From contig NZ_JAAGLT010000031.1 of NCBI RefSeq assembly GCF_010548275.1, positions 1 through 64,000 of the forward strand: 64,000 bases of DNA, in the 5' to 3' direction. The notes beneath the pieces are model-generated. The model ran no database searches. It saw only the letters and a program-made list of their open reading frames with translations, and had not been told where the DNA came from. This DNA is from Streptomyces sp. SID12488 (lineage in GTDB: Bacteria > Actinomycetota > Actinomycetes > Streptomycetales > Streptomycetaceae). The position numbers and the translations under genes are program-made. Below, piece by piece: positions 9,362-18,891 of this stretch. Within the stretch, counting starts at the first letter, position 1. Each line of letters starts with the position of its first letter.

Positions 9362-12300
9362 CCGGGGTGCGGGCGAGTTCGTCGAGCAGCTCGAGTACAT
9401 CGTCCGGGGTGAGTTCCGATCCGGTCGTACGTTCGGACTCGTACAGTTCCGGTCCCAGGGCTCCGCGGGCCGCGGCCTCCGTCTCTTGTGCCCGCGCGTG
9501 GTCCGGCATCGGGCGGGGTTGGTCGCCCCGCCAGTTGTCGGAGGCGGCGAGCAGACGGGTCGCGTGGGGCAGGTCACCGAGCTCGGCCAGCAGTCTCGCC
9601 GCGCTGTCCGCCAGCGCCGCCGTGATCACCTCGGCGCAGCGCTGGGCCACGGCCTCGCGCAGGGTGACGGTCAGTTTCACCAAGCCCTCCTCGGGCCCGC
9701 GTTCCTCAGCTGTGACCAGGGCGTCCATCGCGTTCAGCCCCGCCATGAACTGCGGCGGCGGTGTGCCGTGCGCGATCTCCACGCGGGACTGGTCGCACAG
9801 GGCACGCGCGCGGGCGACGTCCCCCTCGTCCAGCGCGATCTGCGCCCGCAGCAGCAGGACGAACGCCCGGGAGTCCGCGACCCCGTACCGCTCGGCCGCC
9901 GCGCCGGCCTCGTCCAGGGCGGTCAGCGCGCCGGCGCGGTCGCCCTCGCGGTAGGCGATCTCGGCGAGGCGCGCGATGAGGAACGGTGCTTCGGCATGGG
10001 CGCCCACCTCGTGGGCGAGCCGCAGTGCCTCCGCGTACTCCCGCTTGGCCTCCTCGAAGCCGCCGCGCGACATGGCGGCCTCCCCGGCCGCGCTGCACAC
10101 CTGGGCCCGCACCCAGCGGTCGCCGACGCGTCGGCTGAGCACGCGCAGTTCCGCGAGGTCGTCGTCGACGCGCGGGCCGCGCAGGCCGCCCGCCGAGTCG
10201 ACGACCAGGTGCGTACGGAACATCAGGGTCACGGCGACCTCCCAGTCGCCGCCGTGGAGACGGCAGTTGGCGATCACGGAGTCCAGGGCGGCTGCGGCGG
10301 TGGCCACGGGGTTGTTCGCCGTGTCGCCCGGGCCGTCGAGTCGGTCAAGTCCGTCGAGTCGGTCGGGGCCGTCGACGCCCAGACGGTTGGACAGAAAGGT
10401 GAACGGCCAGGCGATGCCCGGCAGCCGAGCCGCTTCCGGGCCGCCGCGCGCGAAATAGGCGCGGGCCTCGATGAGTTGGCGGTGCCAGTGCTCGTCGTGG
10501 GGGACGGTGGCCGGGTCGGCGTCGATGGTCAGGAAGATGTAGAGCATGCGGAGGTTCATGCGCCGGGCGTTCACCTTCGCCCGTTCGTCCGTCTCGGTCG
10601 ATCGGTTTGATCGGTTTGATCGGGTCGATCCAGCCGGCTCTGTGCTCAGGTTCAGGACGCGGGTCAGCCATTCCATGCTCTCCCGGCGGTAGTTGCGCAG
10701 CCACCAGAACCAGCCCATCGCGAGGACCAGGGCGATGGCCTCCTCCTCGTCGCCCTCCCTGATCGTGCGGTCGAGGGCCGCTCGGATGTTGTCCAGCTCT
10801 GTCTCCAGGCGGGCGATCCACGGGAGTTGCTCGGCGGAGCGGAGCAGCGGTTCGGCCTTCTCCACCAGCGCCCGGACCCACGCGCGGTGCCGTAACTCGA
10901 CGGCGGCACGCGGACCGGGGTCCTCCGCGGCACGCTCGGTGGCGTACTCGTGGATGGTCTCCAGCATGCGGTAGCGCATGCCGGGTGCACCGGCCCCACC
11001 GGTGCCGATCATGTCGTCCGCGGCGCGTTCGTGCGGGGTCGCGACTATCAGGGACTTGTCGACGAGCGCCCCCACGAGGTCGGCCACCGGGCCGGTGCAG
11101 ACCGCCTCCGCGGCTGTGAGGTCCCAGCCGCCCGCGAACACGGAGACCTCGCGCAGCACCGTCCGCTCCCGCTCGTCGAGCAGGTCCCAGGACCAGTCGA
11201 CGACTGCGCGCAGAGTCTGCTGGCGGGGCAGCGCCGTGCGGTTTCCGGAGGTGAGGAGGCGGAAACGGTCGTCGAGGCGGTCGGCGATCTGACGCGGGGT
11301 GAGCAGCCGCAGACGGGCGGCGGCCAGTTCGATGGCAAGGGGCAGTCCGTCGAGCCGACGGCAGATCTCCTCCACCGCCTCGGTGTCGCGGAGGGCGGTG
11401 TCCGCGTCGGGGCGTACGGCCGCCGCGCGCTCCTCGAAGAGGCGACGGGCCGAGTCGGGGAGGAGGGGCTCGACCGGGCGCACCGACTCGCCGGGGACGC
11501 CCAGGGGTTCACGGCTGGTGGCGAGGATCGTGAGCCCGGGACAGTGCGTGAGCAGGGTTTCGGCGAGTTCGGCCGCCGCGTCGATGACGTGTTCGCAGTT
11601 GTCGAGGAGCAGGAGTTGGCTGCGCGGGGCGCAGTACTCGATGAGCAGGGCGAGCGGGTCGTCCTGCGGGGTCGTGAGCTCGGTGGTCCTGAGCACGGTC
11701 TCGCGCAGACCGAGCGCGCTGACCACCGCGCCGGGCACCGCCTCCGGCCGGTCGAGCGGGGCGAGCTCGACGAGCCACGCCTGGGGGAGGCCTGCGGCGG
11801 CCTCCTCGGCGAGACGGGTCTTTCCGGAACCGCCGGGTCCGATGAGGGTGACGAGACGGGTCCTGTGCACATCCGAACGGATGGCTTCGATCTCGGGTTC
11901 CCGGCCGACGAAAGAGGTCAAACGGGGGCGGATATTGCCGTTGTTGGTGTGGCTGGTCGTGGGGCTTGTCGTGGGGCCGGTGTTCCTGTGGCTGGTGGTG
12001 TTGATGTGACTGGTGTTGCTGGTGTGTGTCAGCAACACCTTGTGCAGGGTGCGGAGTTCCGGGCCCGGGTCCGTGCCCAGGCCCTCCGCCAGGGTTCGGC
12101 GGGCCGTCTCGTACGCGGCCAGGGCGTCCGCGCTGCGGCCCGTGTCGCGCAGGGCGCGGATGAGGAGGGCGTGCAGCGGCTCGTCGTACGGGTGGGCCTC
12201 CGTCAGTTCCCGCAGCTCCGGTACGGCGTCGTGGGCGCGGCCGAGTCTCAGGTCCGCCTCCACGCGCGCGCGTGTCGCCTCGCGGCGCAGGGCCTCCGGG

Positions 12301-12737
12301 CGGGTCGCGGCGGTGCGGTCGGGGAGGTCGGCCAGGGCGGGGCCGCGCCACAGGGCGAGGGCCTCGGAGAGGGTGCGGGCGGCGGTCGCGGGGTCGGCAC
12401 GGTCCAGGGCCGCCCTGCCCTGTCGTACGAGGTGTTCGAAGACGTGGAGGTCGATGTGGTCCTGGGGTGCCGTCAGGCGGTAGCCGCCTGGGTCCGAGGT
12501 GATGGTGTCCTTGCCGAGGGTGCGGCGCAGGCGGCCGACGAGGGCCTGCAGGGCTGCGGGGGCGTCCTTGGGCGGGGTGTCCGCCCAGACCTCGGCGATC
12601 AGGGTTTCGGGGGTGGTGGTGCGGTTGGGGCGGAGAGCCAGGGCGGTGAGGAGGGGGCGGAGGCGGGGGCCGCCGATGGGTATGGCGGTGCCGTGGTCGT
12701 CCTCGGCCTGGGTGACGCCCAGGATTCTGTACCGCAC
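9348..12737 (-). CDS. AfsR/SARP family transcriptional regulator (BTAD, NB-ARC, TPR)
   Basis: 1129 aa. N-terminal winged helix plus BTAD domain (about 1-245, ALRPNRTTTPETLIAEVWAD, ending TDPGPELRTLHK). Then an Asn/Thr/His-rich linker (about 246-275), and an NB-ARC ATPase with Walker A GPGGSGKTRL near 298, Walker B LLLLDNCEHV near 376 and GLPLAIELAA near 462. The C-terminal half (about 650-1129) is helical and TPR-like. AfsR-type proteins activate secondary-metabolite or developmental genes in response to nucleotide binding or phosphorylation. No biosynthetic cluster is adjacent, so it is probably a global regulator. Internal DNA microrepeats at 10,335-10,380, 10,595-10,625 and 11,936-12,032 encode low-complexity linkers. 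Confidence 0.9.
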   Translation of the reverse strand: MRYRILGVTQAEDDHGTAIPIGGPRLRPLLTALALRPNRTTTPETLIAEVWADTPPKDAPAALQALVGRLRRTLGKDTITSDPGGYRLTAPQDHIDLHVFEHLVRQGRAALDRADPATAARTLSEALALWRGPALADLPDRTAATRPEALRREATRARVEADLRLGRAHDAVPELRELTEAHPYDEPLHALLIRALRDTGRSADALAAYETARRTLAEGLGTDPGPELRTLHKVLLTHTSNTSHINTTSHRNTGPTTSPTTSHTNNGNIRPRLTSFVGREPEIEAIRSDVHRTRLVTLIGPGGSGKTRLAEEAAAGLPQAWLVELAPLDRPEAVPGAVVSALGLRETVLRTTELTTPQDDPLALLIEYCAPRSQLLLLDNCEHVIDAAAELAETLLTHCPGLTILATSREPLGVPGESVRPVEPLLPDSARRLFEERAAAVRPDADTALRDTEAVEEICRRLDGLPLAIELAAARLRLLTPRQIADRLDDRFRLLTSGNRTALPRQQTLRAVVDWSWDLLDERERTVLREVSVFAGGWDLTAAEAVCTGPVADLVGALVDKSLIVATPHERAADDMIGTGGAGAPGMRYRMLETIHEYATERAAEDPGPRAAVELRHRAWVRALVEKAEPLLRSAEQLPWIARLETELDNIRAALDRTIREGDEEEAIALVLAMGWFWWLRNYRRESMEWLTRVLNLSTEPAGSTRSNRSNRSTETDERAKVNARRMNLRMLYIFLTIDADPATVPHDEHWHRQLIEARAYFARGGPEAARLPGIAWPFTFLSNRLGVDGPDRLDGLDRLDGPGDTANNPVATAAAALDSVIANCRLHGGDWEVAVTLMFRTHLVVDSAGGLRGPRVDDDLAELRVLSRRVGDRWVRAQVCSAAGEAAMSRGGFEEAKREYAEALRLAHEVGAHAEAPFLIARLAEIAYREGDRAGALTALDEAGAAAERYGVADSRAFVLLLRAQIALDEGDVARARALCDQSRVEIAHGTPPPQFMAGLNAMDALVTAEERGPEEGLVKLTVTLREAVAQRCAEVITAALADSAARLLAELGDLPHATRLLAASDNWRGDQPRPMPDHARAQETEAAARGALGPELYESERTTGSELTPDDVLELLDELARTPVTGT

Positions 12738-13040
12738 CGGCCTATTCTCGCCTCCGCCGCCCTTACCCGTCCCATCCCCGGGGGCTACCGCCCCCGGACC
12801 CCCGCTGTCGGCCCTGAACGGGCCTTGTCCTCAAACTCCCCCAGAGGGGGGACCCCCAGACGGGCTGAATTGCCTGGGCCTGGGCTGGAGTGACAGCGGG
12901 GGCGGGTGGGCGGGAAACACCGCTGGGCTGAACAGGCCTCACCCTCCGGTGCCGGACGAGCTGAGGTACCTGGGCCCGCAACTGGACACAGGCCGTAAAC
13001 GGGCGGGTGGGTGGGAAACACAAGGCACCGTGAGGCGACC
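12738..13040. repeat. Intergenic region with GC-rich dispersed repeats
   Basis: 303 bp with no gene. It holds short mirror-like C/G runs (CCCCCAGAGGGGGGACCCCC near 12,838-12,857) of a kind often seen between Streptomyces genes, and two copies of GGGTGGG(C/T)GGGAAACAC (about 12,904 and 13,005). A third, degenerate copy occurs near 18,841-18,866. The region separates two minus-strand genes and should hold the SARP promoter, which I could not place. Confidence 0.4.
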
Positions 13041-15221
13041 TCACCCCCGGCGTGCCCCCGCCCCCGCTCCCAGCGCGCCCCTCTGGGGGGTGATTCCCGA
13101 CGGTACGGCTCGTTGGCGGGCTGGGGTTCCGGTCCAGCAGGTGCCTCGGCGGGAGAGCAGGCGGCGTAGCCATACCTCCAGGGAGACCAGGTCCGCCAGG
13201 CCGTCCAGGGGGAGAGGTTCACCCTCCGCGGCGCCTCGCAGGGCCTTGCGGACCACTCTCGCCTCCACCAGCCCCGCCTCCGCGAGCAGCGGCGTGTCGA
13301 ACAGGGTCATCAGGGAGTCCACGGACACGCGCAGGCCCGTCCGCGACGCCGCGGTCGCCGACGCGTGGGACGGTGCGCCCCAGCCGGGGGGCAGGTCCGG
13401 GACGCCGGCGCCTTCCAGGACCGTACGGAGGATGGACGCCCGGGCGCCTGGCTGGACGCGTAGCGCTTCTGGGAGGGCTCGGCAGGCCCGTACGACCTGG
13501 TTGTCCAGGAAGGGCGTGTGCAGGCGCTGGAAGCGGATCTCGACGGCCTGCTCCAGGACGCGTACGTCCGCCGCCTGGCGGGTCAGCGCAGCCCGCGCGC
13601 GGAAGTCGCCGGGGCGTTGGCCGGGGCCCACGCCGGCGCCCGCGCGGTCCGTCGCCCAGTTCAGGCGAACCGATACTTCAGCGAGGGCCTCACCGGTCAG
13701 CCAGCGCGCGGCCGGGCCGGGTCTGGCCCAGGTGAGGGCGGCCAGCGAGGCACCCACCGCGCCGCCGGGCTCGTCGAACCGCCGCTGCATCAGGCGGTCG
13801 GCGAGGTTCTCGATGCCGGCCCGGTAGGGCGTACGGGAGAGCTTGCGGGCGGCGCCGTACACGCGTGCGGGGACCATCACCGAACCGTCGGCCTTCGCGA
13901 GGGCAGCCACCGGGCGGACCAGGTGGCGCCGTTTGCGGTCCATCAGGAGGTCGGCGAGGCGGGCGGGGTGGGCGTCCAGCACCTGCCGGGCGCCGTAGCC
14001 GGCGAAGTGGTCGGCGCTGCCCGAAGCCAGCCGGGCCCGGTGTCTGGCCGCCGTGACCAGGGACGGGCCCGGTTCGTCGGTCAGCGGGCCGTCCAGGTCG
14101 GCGTACGGGAGGACGTCCTCGCCGCCCGCCACCACCACGTGGTGCAGGCGCGGGTTCGCCGCCAGGTTCCCCGCCCGCTCCAGTTCCGCCTCGCGCCCGC
14201 CCACCACCAGGTCGTTGAACGTCACCGCCACGAGCCGCTCCCCCGCACCCGTGCCGTGCCCCAGCAGCGTCCCCGGCATGCCCGGCAGGCCCGCCGCCAG
14301 GAGCGCGAGCGTCCCCGAGGCCGGGCCGCCGGACAGGTCGGCTCCTATCCCCGGTACGGGCGTTCCGCGCGCGGCACGCCGTTCCGCGGGGCCCATGCCG
14401 GGCACGGGCCCGGGATCCATGGTCGTCTCGGGCACATGGCGAGGGGCGGAAAGCCGGACGCGTACCGCCTCCACCAGGGCGTCCCGTACGCCGTCCACCG
14501 CTCTGTCGGGGTCCACGGAGGCCGCCGCGACCGCGAGGGAGGCGACCGGCTCGTACCCGGCGATCTCCCGTGCCCCGGCGCGCAGGATCAGCGCATGCCC
14601 GGGCGGAATGCGCCGTACGCCGTCGTAGGGAGTCGAGTCGTGCAGCGCGGCCGGTACGTCCGGGGCCGCGAGGAGGGCGGCGAGGTGGCCGAAGTCGAGG
14701 TTGGCCTCGATGAGGTCGGCGAGCGGGAGGGCCGCAGTCGCGTAGGCGGTGCCGCCGGCCCAGGGGGTGTAGAACACCGGGCGCGCGCCCGCCAGGTCAC
14801 CGCTGATCATGAGCCGGCGTCCCACCTGGACGATCGCCGTGTAGCTGCCCGGCCAGGCCGTCAGATGGCGAAGTGCCCCTCCGCGGGCGGCGAACAGCGC
14901 GACCCGCAGTTGCTCGTCGGTCGCTCCGCAGGTGCCCAGGACCGCGATGCGGGTCTGTTCGTCGGCCCGCACGACGCGCACCTCGTCGGGGCGCCAGTCG
15001 CCGACCGCCCAGAGCGGATCGGGGTCCCCCCAGAGGAGTTGGGAGCCGACCGGGTGCACCGTCTCGCCGTCGTAGCCGGTCGCCCCCGCCGCGTATCCGG
15101 CCCCGGACCCGGACCCGGTTCGGGTTCCGACTCCGGCGCTTTCGGCCGCGTAACCGCCGTTCCCTGTCCCGTACTTGGCGGCCACAGCTGCGGTGCTGCT
15201 CCATCCCACCAACCACCGCAT
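13041..15221 (-). CDS. Asparagine synthase / lasso-peptide cyclase-like protein
   Basis: 726 aa from ATG 15,221 (GGAGG six bases upstream); a GTG four codons earlier lacks a ribosome site. The N-terminal half resembles the glutaminase domain of asparagine synthetases but starts MRWLVGW, so the catalytic Cys after Met is missing, as in lasso-peptide cyclases. The synthetase half carries the ATP-pyrophosphatase loop as DLSGGPASG (near residue 294), where active enzymes have SGG-x-DS, so the key Asp is changed. Later parts (LHTPFLDNQVV, DHFAGYGARQVLD) follow the family. No lasso precursor, B protein or exporter is next to it. Function unknown; it may bind but not process nucleotide. Confidence 0.75.
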   Translation of the reverse strand: MRWLVGWSSTAAVAAKYGTGNGGYAAESAGVGTRTGSGSGAGYAAGATGYDGETVHPVGSQLLWGDPDPLWAVGDWRPDEVRVVRADEQTRIAVLGTCGATDEQLRVALFAARGGALRHLTAWPGSYTAIVQVGRRLMISGDLAGARPVFYTPWAGGTAYATAALPLADLIEANLDFGHLAALLAAPDVPAALHDSTPYDGVRRIPPGHALILRAGAREIAGYEPVASLAVAAASVDPDRAVDGVRDALVEAVRVRLSAPRHVPETTMDPGPVPGMGPAERRAARGTPVPGIGADLSGGPASGTLALLAAGLPGMPGTLLGHGTGAGERLVAVTFNDLVVGGREAELERAGNLAANPRLHHVVVAGGEDVLPYADLDGPLTDEPGPSLVTAARHRARLASGSADHFAGYGARQVLDAHPARLADLLMDRKRRHLVRPVAALAKADGSVMVPARVYGAARKLSRTPYRAGIENLADRLMQRRFDEPGGAVGASLAALTWARPGPAARWLTGEALAEVSVRLNWATDRAGAGVGPGQRPGDFRARAALTRQAADVRVLEQAVEIRFQRLHTPFLDNQVVRACRALPEALRVQPGARASILRTVLEGAGVPDLPPGWGAPSHASATAASRTGLRVSVDSLMTLFDTPLLAEAGLVEARVVRKALRGAAEGEPLPLDGLADLVSLEVWLRRLLSRRGTCWTGTPARQRAVPSGITPQRGALGAGAGARRG

Positions 15222-16044
15222 CGACGCCTCCACAGGCTGTGGACAACCAGTGCACCGTACGAACTCGGCACCATGCTGCCATGAAGGGCGCGCCTTGGAG
15301 GGACGGCAGAGCCGCTCGTGCTCCCCGAAGTGCGCCCCTGCGAACTCCTGTGCACCCCCTGGAACATGCCCGCCCGGGCCCTAACGCACGCGCGGATCAA
15401 GGGACTTCGAGGTTCGGGGCAAGGGACTTCGGCGTTCGGATCGGGGGATCGCCGGACCCCGGCGGAAAGTTCACAACCCGTCGAGCAGGGAGTTCACGGC
15501 CCGACCGCGCCACGACCGCACCACGACTGCGACCTGAATGCGCCCCCGTTACGCTCCCCCAAGACGCCCCACGCGCCCTCAATTTCCATGGTGAGAGGGG
15601 TAATCGGCCCGGTTTTGCGGGGTTGGTTTTCGGCCAAGTTGGCGAAGCAGAGGCAGGCTCGCGCACGCTCCGTACAGGCTCTGCGGAGTACAGCGCCTAC
15701 GCACAGTCCGGGAGGCGGAGTTCGCCTCCCGGACCGGTCCGCCGCCCGCGGGGATGTAGGCGGCGGTGTCCCCCAGCCCACTGGATCCAGTACAGCGGGC
15801 CGACCCACGCAGGATCCATGGAAGCGCTCCCGCCATGGCCGGAGAAGAGCGCACGGACAGGCGCACGGCCACACGTCGGGGGCACGTCGCAACGGTGCGT
15901 ACATCCCCAGAACTTCCGTACGGACCACAATCCCGCCATCCGGAACAATGCCCCTTAACGCTTGGGATGCGGCGAACTACGCTGGGTTTACGAATGCCGC
16001 ATGGTTATGCCAGCGCGGCAGCCGTCTGTGTCGAGGGGTGGCGC
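15222..16044. other. Long divergent intergenic region
   Basis: About 820 bp between two divergent genes. No reading frame on either strand has a convincing start, ribosome site and family signature. It holds the hairpin at 15,707-15,733 and a run of AT-richer sequence near 15,585-15,640. The promoters of both neighbours should be here. A ribosome site GAGGGGTGG lies at the right end, before the gene at 16,045. Confidence 0.5.
15707..15733. terminator. Intergenic hairpin, 11-bp stem
   Basis: Perfect inverted repeat with arms TCCGGGAGGCG and CGCCTCCCGGA around a GAGTT loop. There is no T-run, as is common for Streptomyces terminators. It sits in the middle of a long gene-free region between divergent genes, where a terminator is not obviously needed, so it may belong to an unannotated transcript or act as a transcription barrier. 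Confidence 0.4.
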
Positions 16045-17469
16045 ATGTCCAGGGAGCAACGCGGGCCGAACGAAAAACTCGGCGCCGTTCTCGCCCTCGC
16101 GGGAATCAGCAACGCAGGACTCGCACGTCGCGTCAACGACCTTGGCGCTCAACGCGGGTTGACTCTTCGCTACGACAAGACGTCGGTGGCGCGCTGGGTG
16201 TCGAAGGGCATGGTGCCGCAGGGCGCCGCGCCGCACCTCATCGCGGCCGCCATCGGCCAGAAGCTCGGCCGCCCGGTGCCGCTTCACGAGATCGGCCTGG
16301 CGGACGCGGATCCGGCGCCCGAAGTGGGCCTCGCCTTCCCCAGGGACGTCGGACAGGCCGTCCGCTCGGCCACCGACCTCTACCGTCTCGACCTCGCGGG
16401 CCGTCGCGCCGGCTCCGGCGGCATCTGGCAGTCGCTCGCCGGATCGTTCGCAGTGAGCGCATACGCAACGCCTGCCTCACGGTGGCTGATAACCCCGGCC
16501 GACAGCTCGGTGGCACGCGACGCGAACCCCTCCGAGGGCTCCGGGGCACCGTTGAAAGTCGGCCACAGCGATGTGCTGAAACTGCGGGAGGCCGCGGAGG
16601 ACGCCAGGCGCTGGGACTCCAAGTACGGCGGCGGCGACTGGCGTTCCTCGATGGTGCCCGAGTGCTTAAGGGTCGAGGCCGCTCCTCTGCTGCTGGGGGC
16701 GTACTCGGACGAGGTGGGACGCGCGCTCTTCGGGGCGTCCGCCGAACTCACCCGCCTCGCCGGGTGGATGGCCTTCGACACGGGCCAGCAGGAGGCCGCG
16801 CAGCGGTACTACATCCAGGCACTGCGGCTCGCGCGGGCAGCGGCCGACGTGCCCCTGGGGGGGTACGTACTGGCGTCGATGTCGTTGCAGGCCACCTACC
16901 GGGGCTTCGGCGACGAGGGCGTCGACCTCGCCCAGGCCGCCCTGGAGCGCAACCGGGGCCTCGCGACGGCCCGCACGATGAGTTTCTTCCGGCTGGTCGA
17001 GGCACGGGCCCACGCGCGCGCGAGTGACGCCCACGCGGCCGGCGCGGCCCTGCGCTCCGCAGAGGGCTGGCTGGAGCGGGCCCGCGACGGCGACAACGAC
17101 CCGTCCTGGCTGGGTTTCTACGGCTACGACCGCTTCGCCGCCGACGCCGCCGAGTGCTACCGCGATCTGAAGGCACCGCGCCAGGTCCGCCGTTTCACGG
17201 AGCAGGCGCTGTCGAAGCCGACGGAGGAGTTCGTGCGCTCGCACGGACTGCGGCTGGTCGTCTCGGCGGTCGCCGAGCTCGAGTCGGGCAACCTCGACGC
17301 GGCATGCGAGCAGGGCGTACGAGCGGTGGAGGTCGCGGGGCGCATCTCCTCGGTGCGCACCACCGAGTACGTGAGGGATCTTCTGCACCGGCTGGAGCCG
17401 TACGGGGACGAACCGCGGGTGGTGGAGCTGCGGGAACGGGCCCGGCCGCTGCTGATGGCTCCGGCGTAG
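16045..17469 (+). CDS. NsdA-like regulatory protein with helical repeats (sporulation-associated family)
   Basis: 474 aa from ATG 16,045 with GAGGGGTGG just upstream. The N-terminus (about 8-75: LAGISNAGLARRVNDLG then KTSVARWVSKGMVP) is a helix-turn-helix-like module. The rest is a helical TPR-like solenoid (repeats from about 225 to 460, for example AQRYYIQALRLARAAADVPL). This build matches NsdA and related Streptomyces proteins described as sporulation- or differentiation-associated. These are cytoplasmic regulators acting on development and antibiotic onset. The function is inferred from architecture; direct DNA binding is not shown. Confidence 0.7.
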   Translation: MSREQRGPNEKLGAVLALAGISNAGLARRVNDLGAQRGLTLRYDKTSVARWVSKGMVPQGAAPHLIAAAIGQKLGRPVPLHEIGLADADPAPEVGLAFPRDVGQAVRSATDLYRLDLAGRRAGSGGIWQSLAGSFAVSAYATPASRWLITPADSSVARDANPSEGSGAPLKVGHSDVLKLREAAEDARRWDSKYGGGDWRSSMVPECLRVEAAPLLLGAYSDEVGRALFGASAELTRLAGWMAFDTGQQEAAQRYYIQALRLARAAADVPLGGYVLASMSLQATYRGFGDEGVDLAQAALERNRGLATARTMSFFRLVEARAHARASDAHAAGAALRSAEGWLERARDGDNDPSWLGFYGYDRFAADAAECYRDLKAPRQVRRFTEQALSKPTEEFVRSHGLRLVVSAVAELESGNLDAACEQGVRAVEVAGRISSVRTTEYVRDLLHRLEPYGDEPRVVELRERARPLLMAPA

Positions 17470-17591
17470 AGAACTCACGGCGTCCGAGGCGTGCTCTACT
17501 CCTGCGTGCTCTACTCCTGCGTTTGAAGTGACTGCGTTTGAAGCGAGTGTCAGTGGCGCAGTGCACTATCGAAAGCAGGAGGTGGAGTGCG

Positions 17592-18815
17592 GTGGAGCTG
17601 TCGCGTGGATTCGCTTACGACTGTGACGTGCTGGTGATCGGTGGGGGGATCGTCGGTCTGTCGACGGCGTATGCGATCACGCGCGCCGCTCCGGGCACCC
17701 GGGTGACGGTGCTGGAGAAGGAGCTGGGCCCCGCCCGGCACCAGACGGGCCGCAACAGCGGTGTCATCCACAGCGGGATCTACTACCGGCCGGGCTCGCT
17801 CAAGGCCGAGTACGCGGTGCGGGGCGCCGCCGAGATGGTCAAGTTCTGCGCGGAGTACGGCATCGCGCACGCCGTCACCGGCAAGCTGATCGTCGCCACG
17901 GAGCGGGAGGAGCTGCCCCGGCTGCACGCCCTCGTCCAGCGCGGCCGGGAGAACGGCATTCCGGTGCGGGAGCTGGGCCCCTCCCAGATCGGGGAGTACG
18001 AGCCGGAGGTGCAGGGACTCGCCGGCATACACGTGGGGACCACCGGCGTGTGCGACTACGTGGCGGTCGCCCGGCAGCTCGCCGAGTCCTCCGGGGCGGA
18101 GATCCGGTACGGCGCGGAGGTCGTCCAGGTCGACCGGCGGCCGGAGCTCGGGGTGGCCGTGCGCACGGCGGGACCGGGCGGCGGCGAGGTCGTGCGGGGG
18201 CGGGTGCTGGTCAACTGCGCCGGGCTGTACTGCGACGAGATGGCTCGGCTGACCGGCGACGATCCCGGGATGCGCATCGTGCCGTTCCGGGGCGAGTACT
18301 TCACCCTGGCGCGGCCCGAGCTGGTGCGGGGGCTGGTGTATCCGGTGCCGGATCCGGCGTTCCCGTTCCTCGGGGTGCATCTCACCCGGGGGATCGACGG
18401 GAGCGTCCACATCGGGCCGAATGCCGTGCCCGCGCTGGCCCGGGAGGGATACGGCTGGGGGACCGTGCGGGTCCGGGAACTGGCGGCGACGATGGCGTGG
18501 CCGGGGTCGTGGCGGATAGCGGCGCGGCACTGGCGGTACGGGGGTGGGGAGCTGCGGCGGTCGGTCTCCAAGAAGGCGTTCACCCGGGCGGTACGGAGGT
18601 TGCTGCCGGTGGTGACGGAGGGGGATCTGGTGCCCGCGGCGGCAGGGGTACGGGCGCAGGCGGTGCTGCGGGACGGGACGCTGGTGGACGACTTCCTCAT
18701 CCGGGAGGGCGCGAGGGCCGTGCATGTCCTGAACGCGCCGTCGCCGGCGGCGACCGCCTCACTGCCGATCGGGAGGGAAGTGGCCCGGCGGGCATTGAGC
18801 GTGCTGGGTGGGTAG
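17592..18815 (+). CDS. lhgO: L-2-hydroxyglutarate oxidase
   Basis: 407 aa from GTG 17,592, chosen because CAGGAGGTGGAG lies upstream; an earlier in-frame start at 17,538 has no such site. The N-terminus has the FAD-binding Rossmann motif VLVIGGGIVGLSTAYAI, and residues near 40 give the family signature HQTGRNSGVIHSGIYY. Further motifs include LVNCAGLYCDEMA and the C-terminal FAD contact HVLNAPSPAATASLPIG. The enzyme oxidises L-2-hydroxyglutarate to 2-oxoglutarate, a metabolite-repair reaction at the membrane. It lies 76 bp before trmB on the same strand. Confidence 0.85.
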   Translation: MELSRGFAYDCDVLVIGGGIVGLSTAYAITRAAPGTRVTVLEKELGPARHQTGRNSGVIHSGIYYRPGSLKAEYAVRGAAEMVKFCAEYGIAHAVTGKLIVATEREELPRLHALVQRGRENGIPVRELGPSQIGEYEPEVQGLAGIHVGTTGVCDYVAVARQLAESSGAEIRYGAEVVQVDRRPELGVAVRTAGPGGGEVVRGRVLVNCAGLYCDEMARLTGDDPGMRIVPFRGEYFTLARPELVRGLVYPVPDPAFPFLGVHLTRGIDGSVHIGPNAVPALAREGYGWGTVRVRELAATMAWPGSWRIAARHWRYGGGELRRSVSKKAFTRAVRRLLPVVTEGDLVPAAAGVRAQAVLRDGTLVDDFLIREGARAVHVLNAPSPAATASLPIGREVARRALSVLGG

Positions 18816-18891
18816 GCCGACCCGGGATGCGGTGAACAGGTGGGTGGGCAGGTGAGTGGGAAACGCCCCGCGGGATAAAATCGGCCGCACT

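Noticed and set aside
13041..15221. Lasso-peptide biosynthetic cluster
   Set aside because: Only a cyclase-like protein is present; no precursor, B protein or transporter was found on either side.
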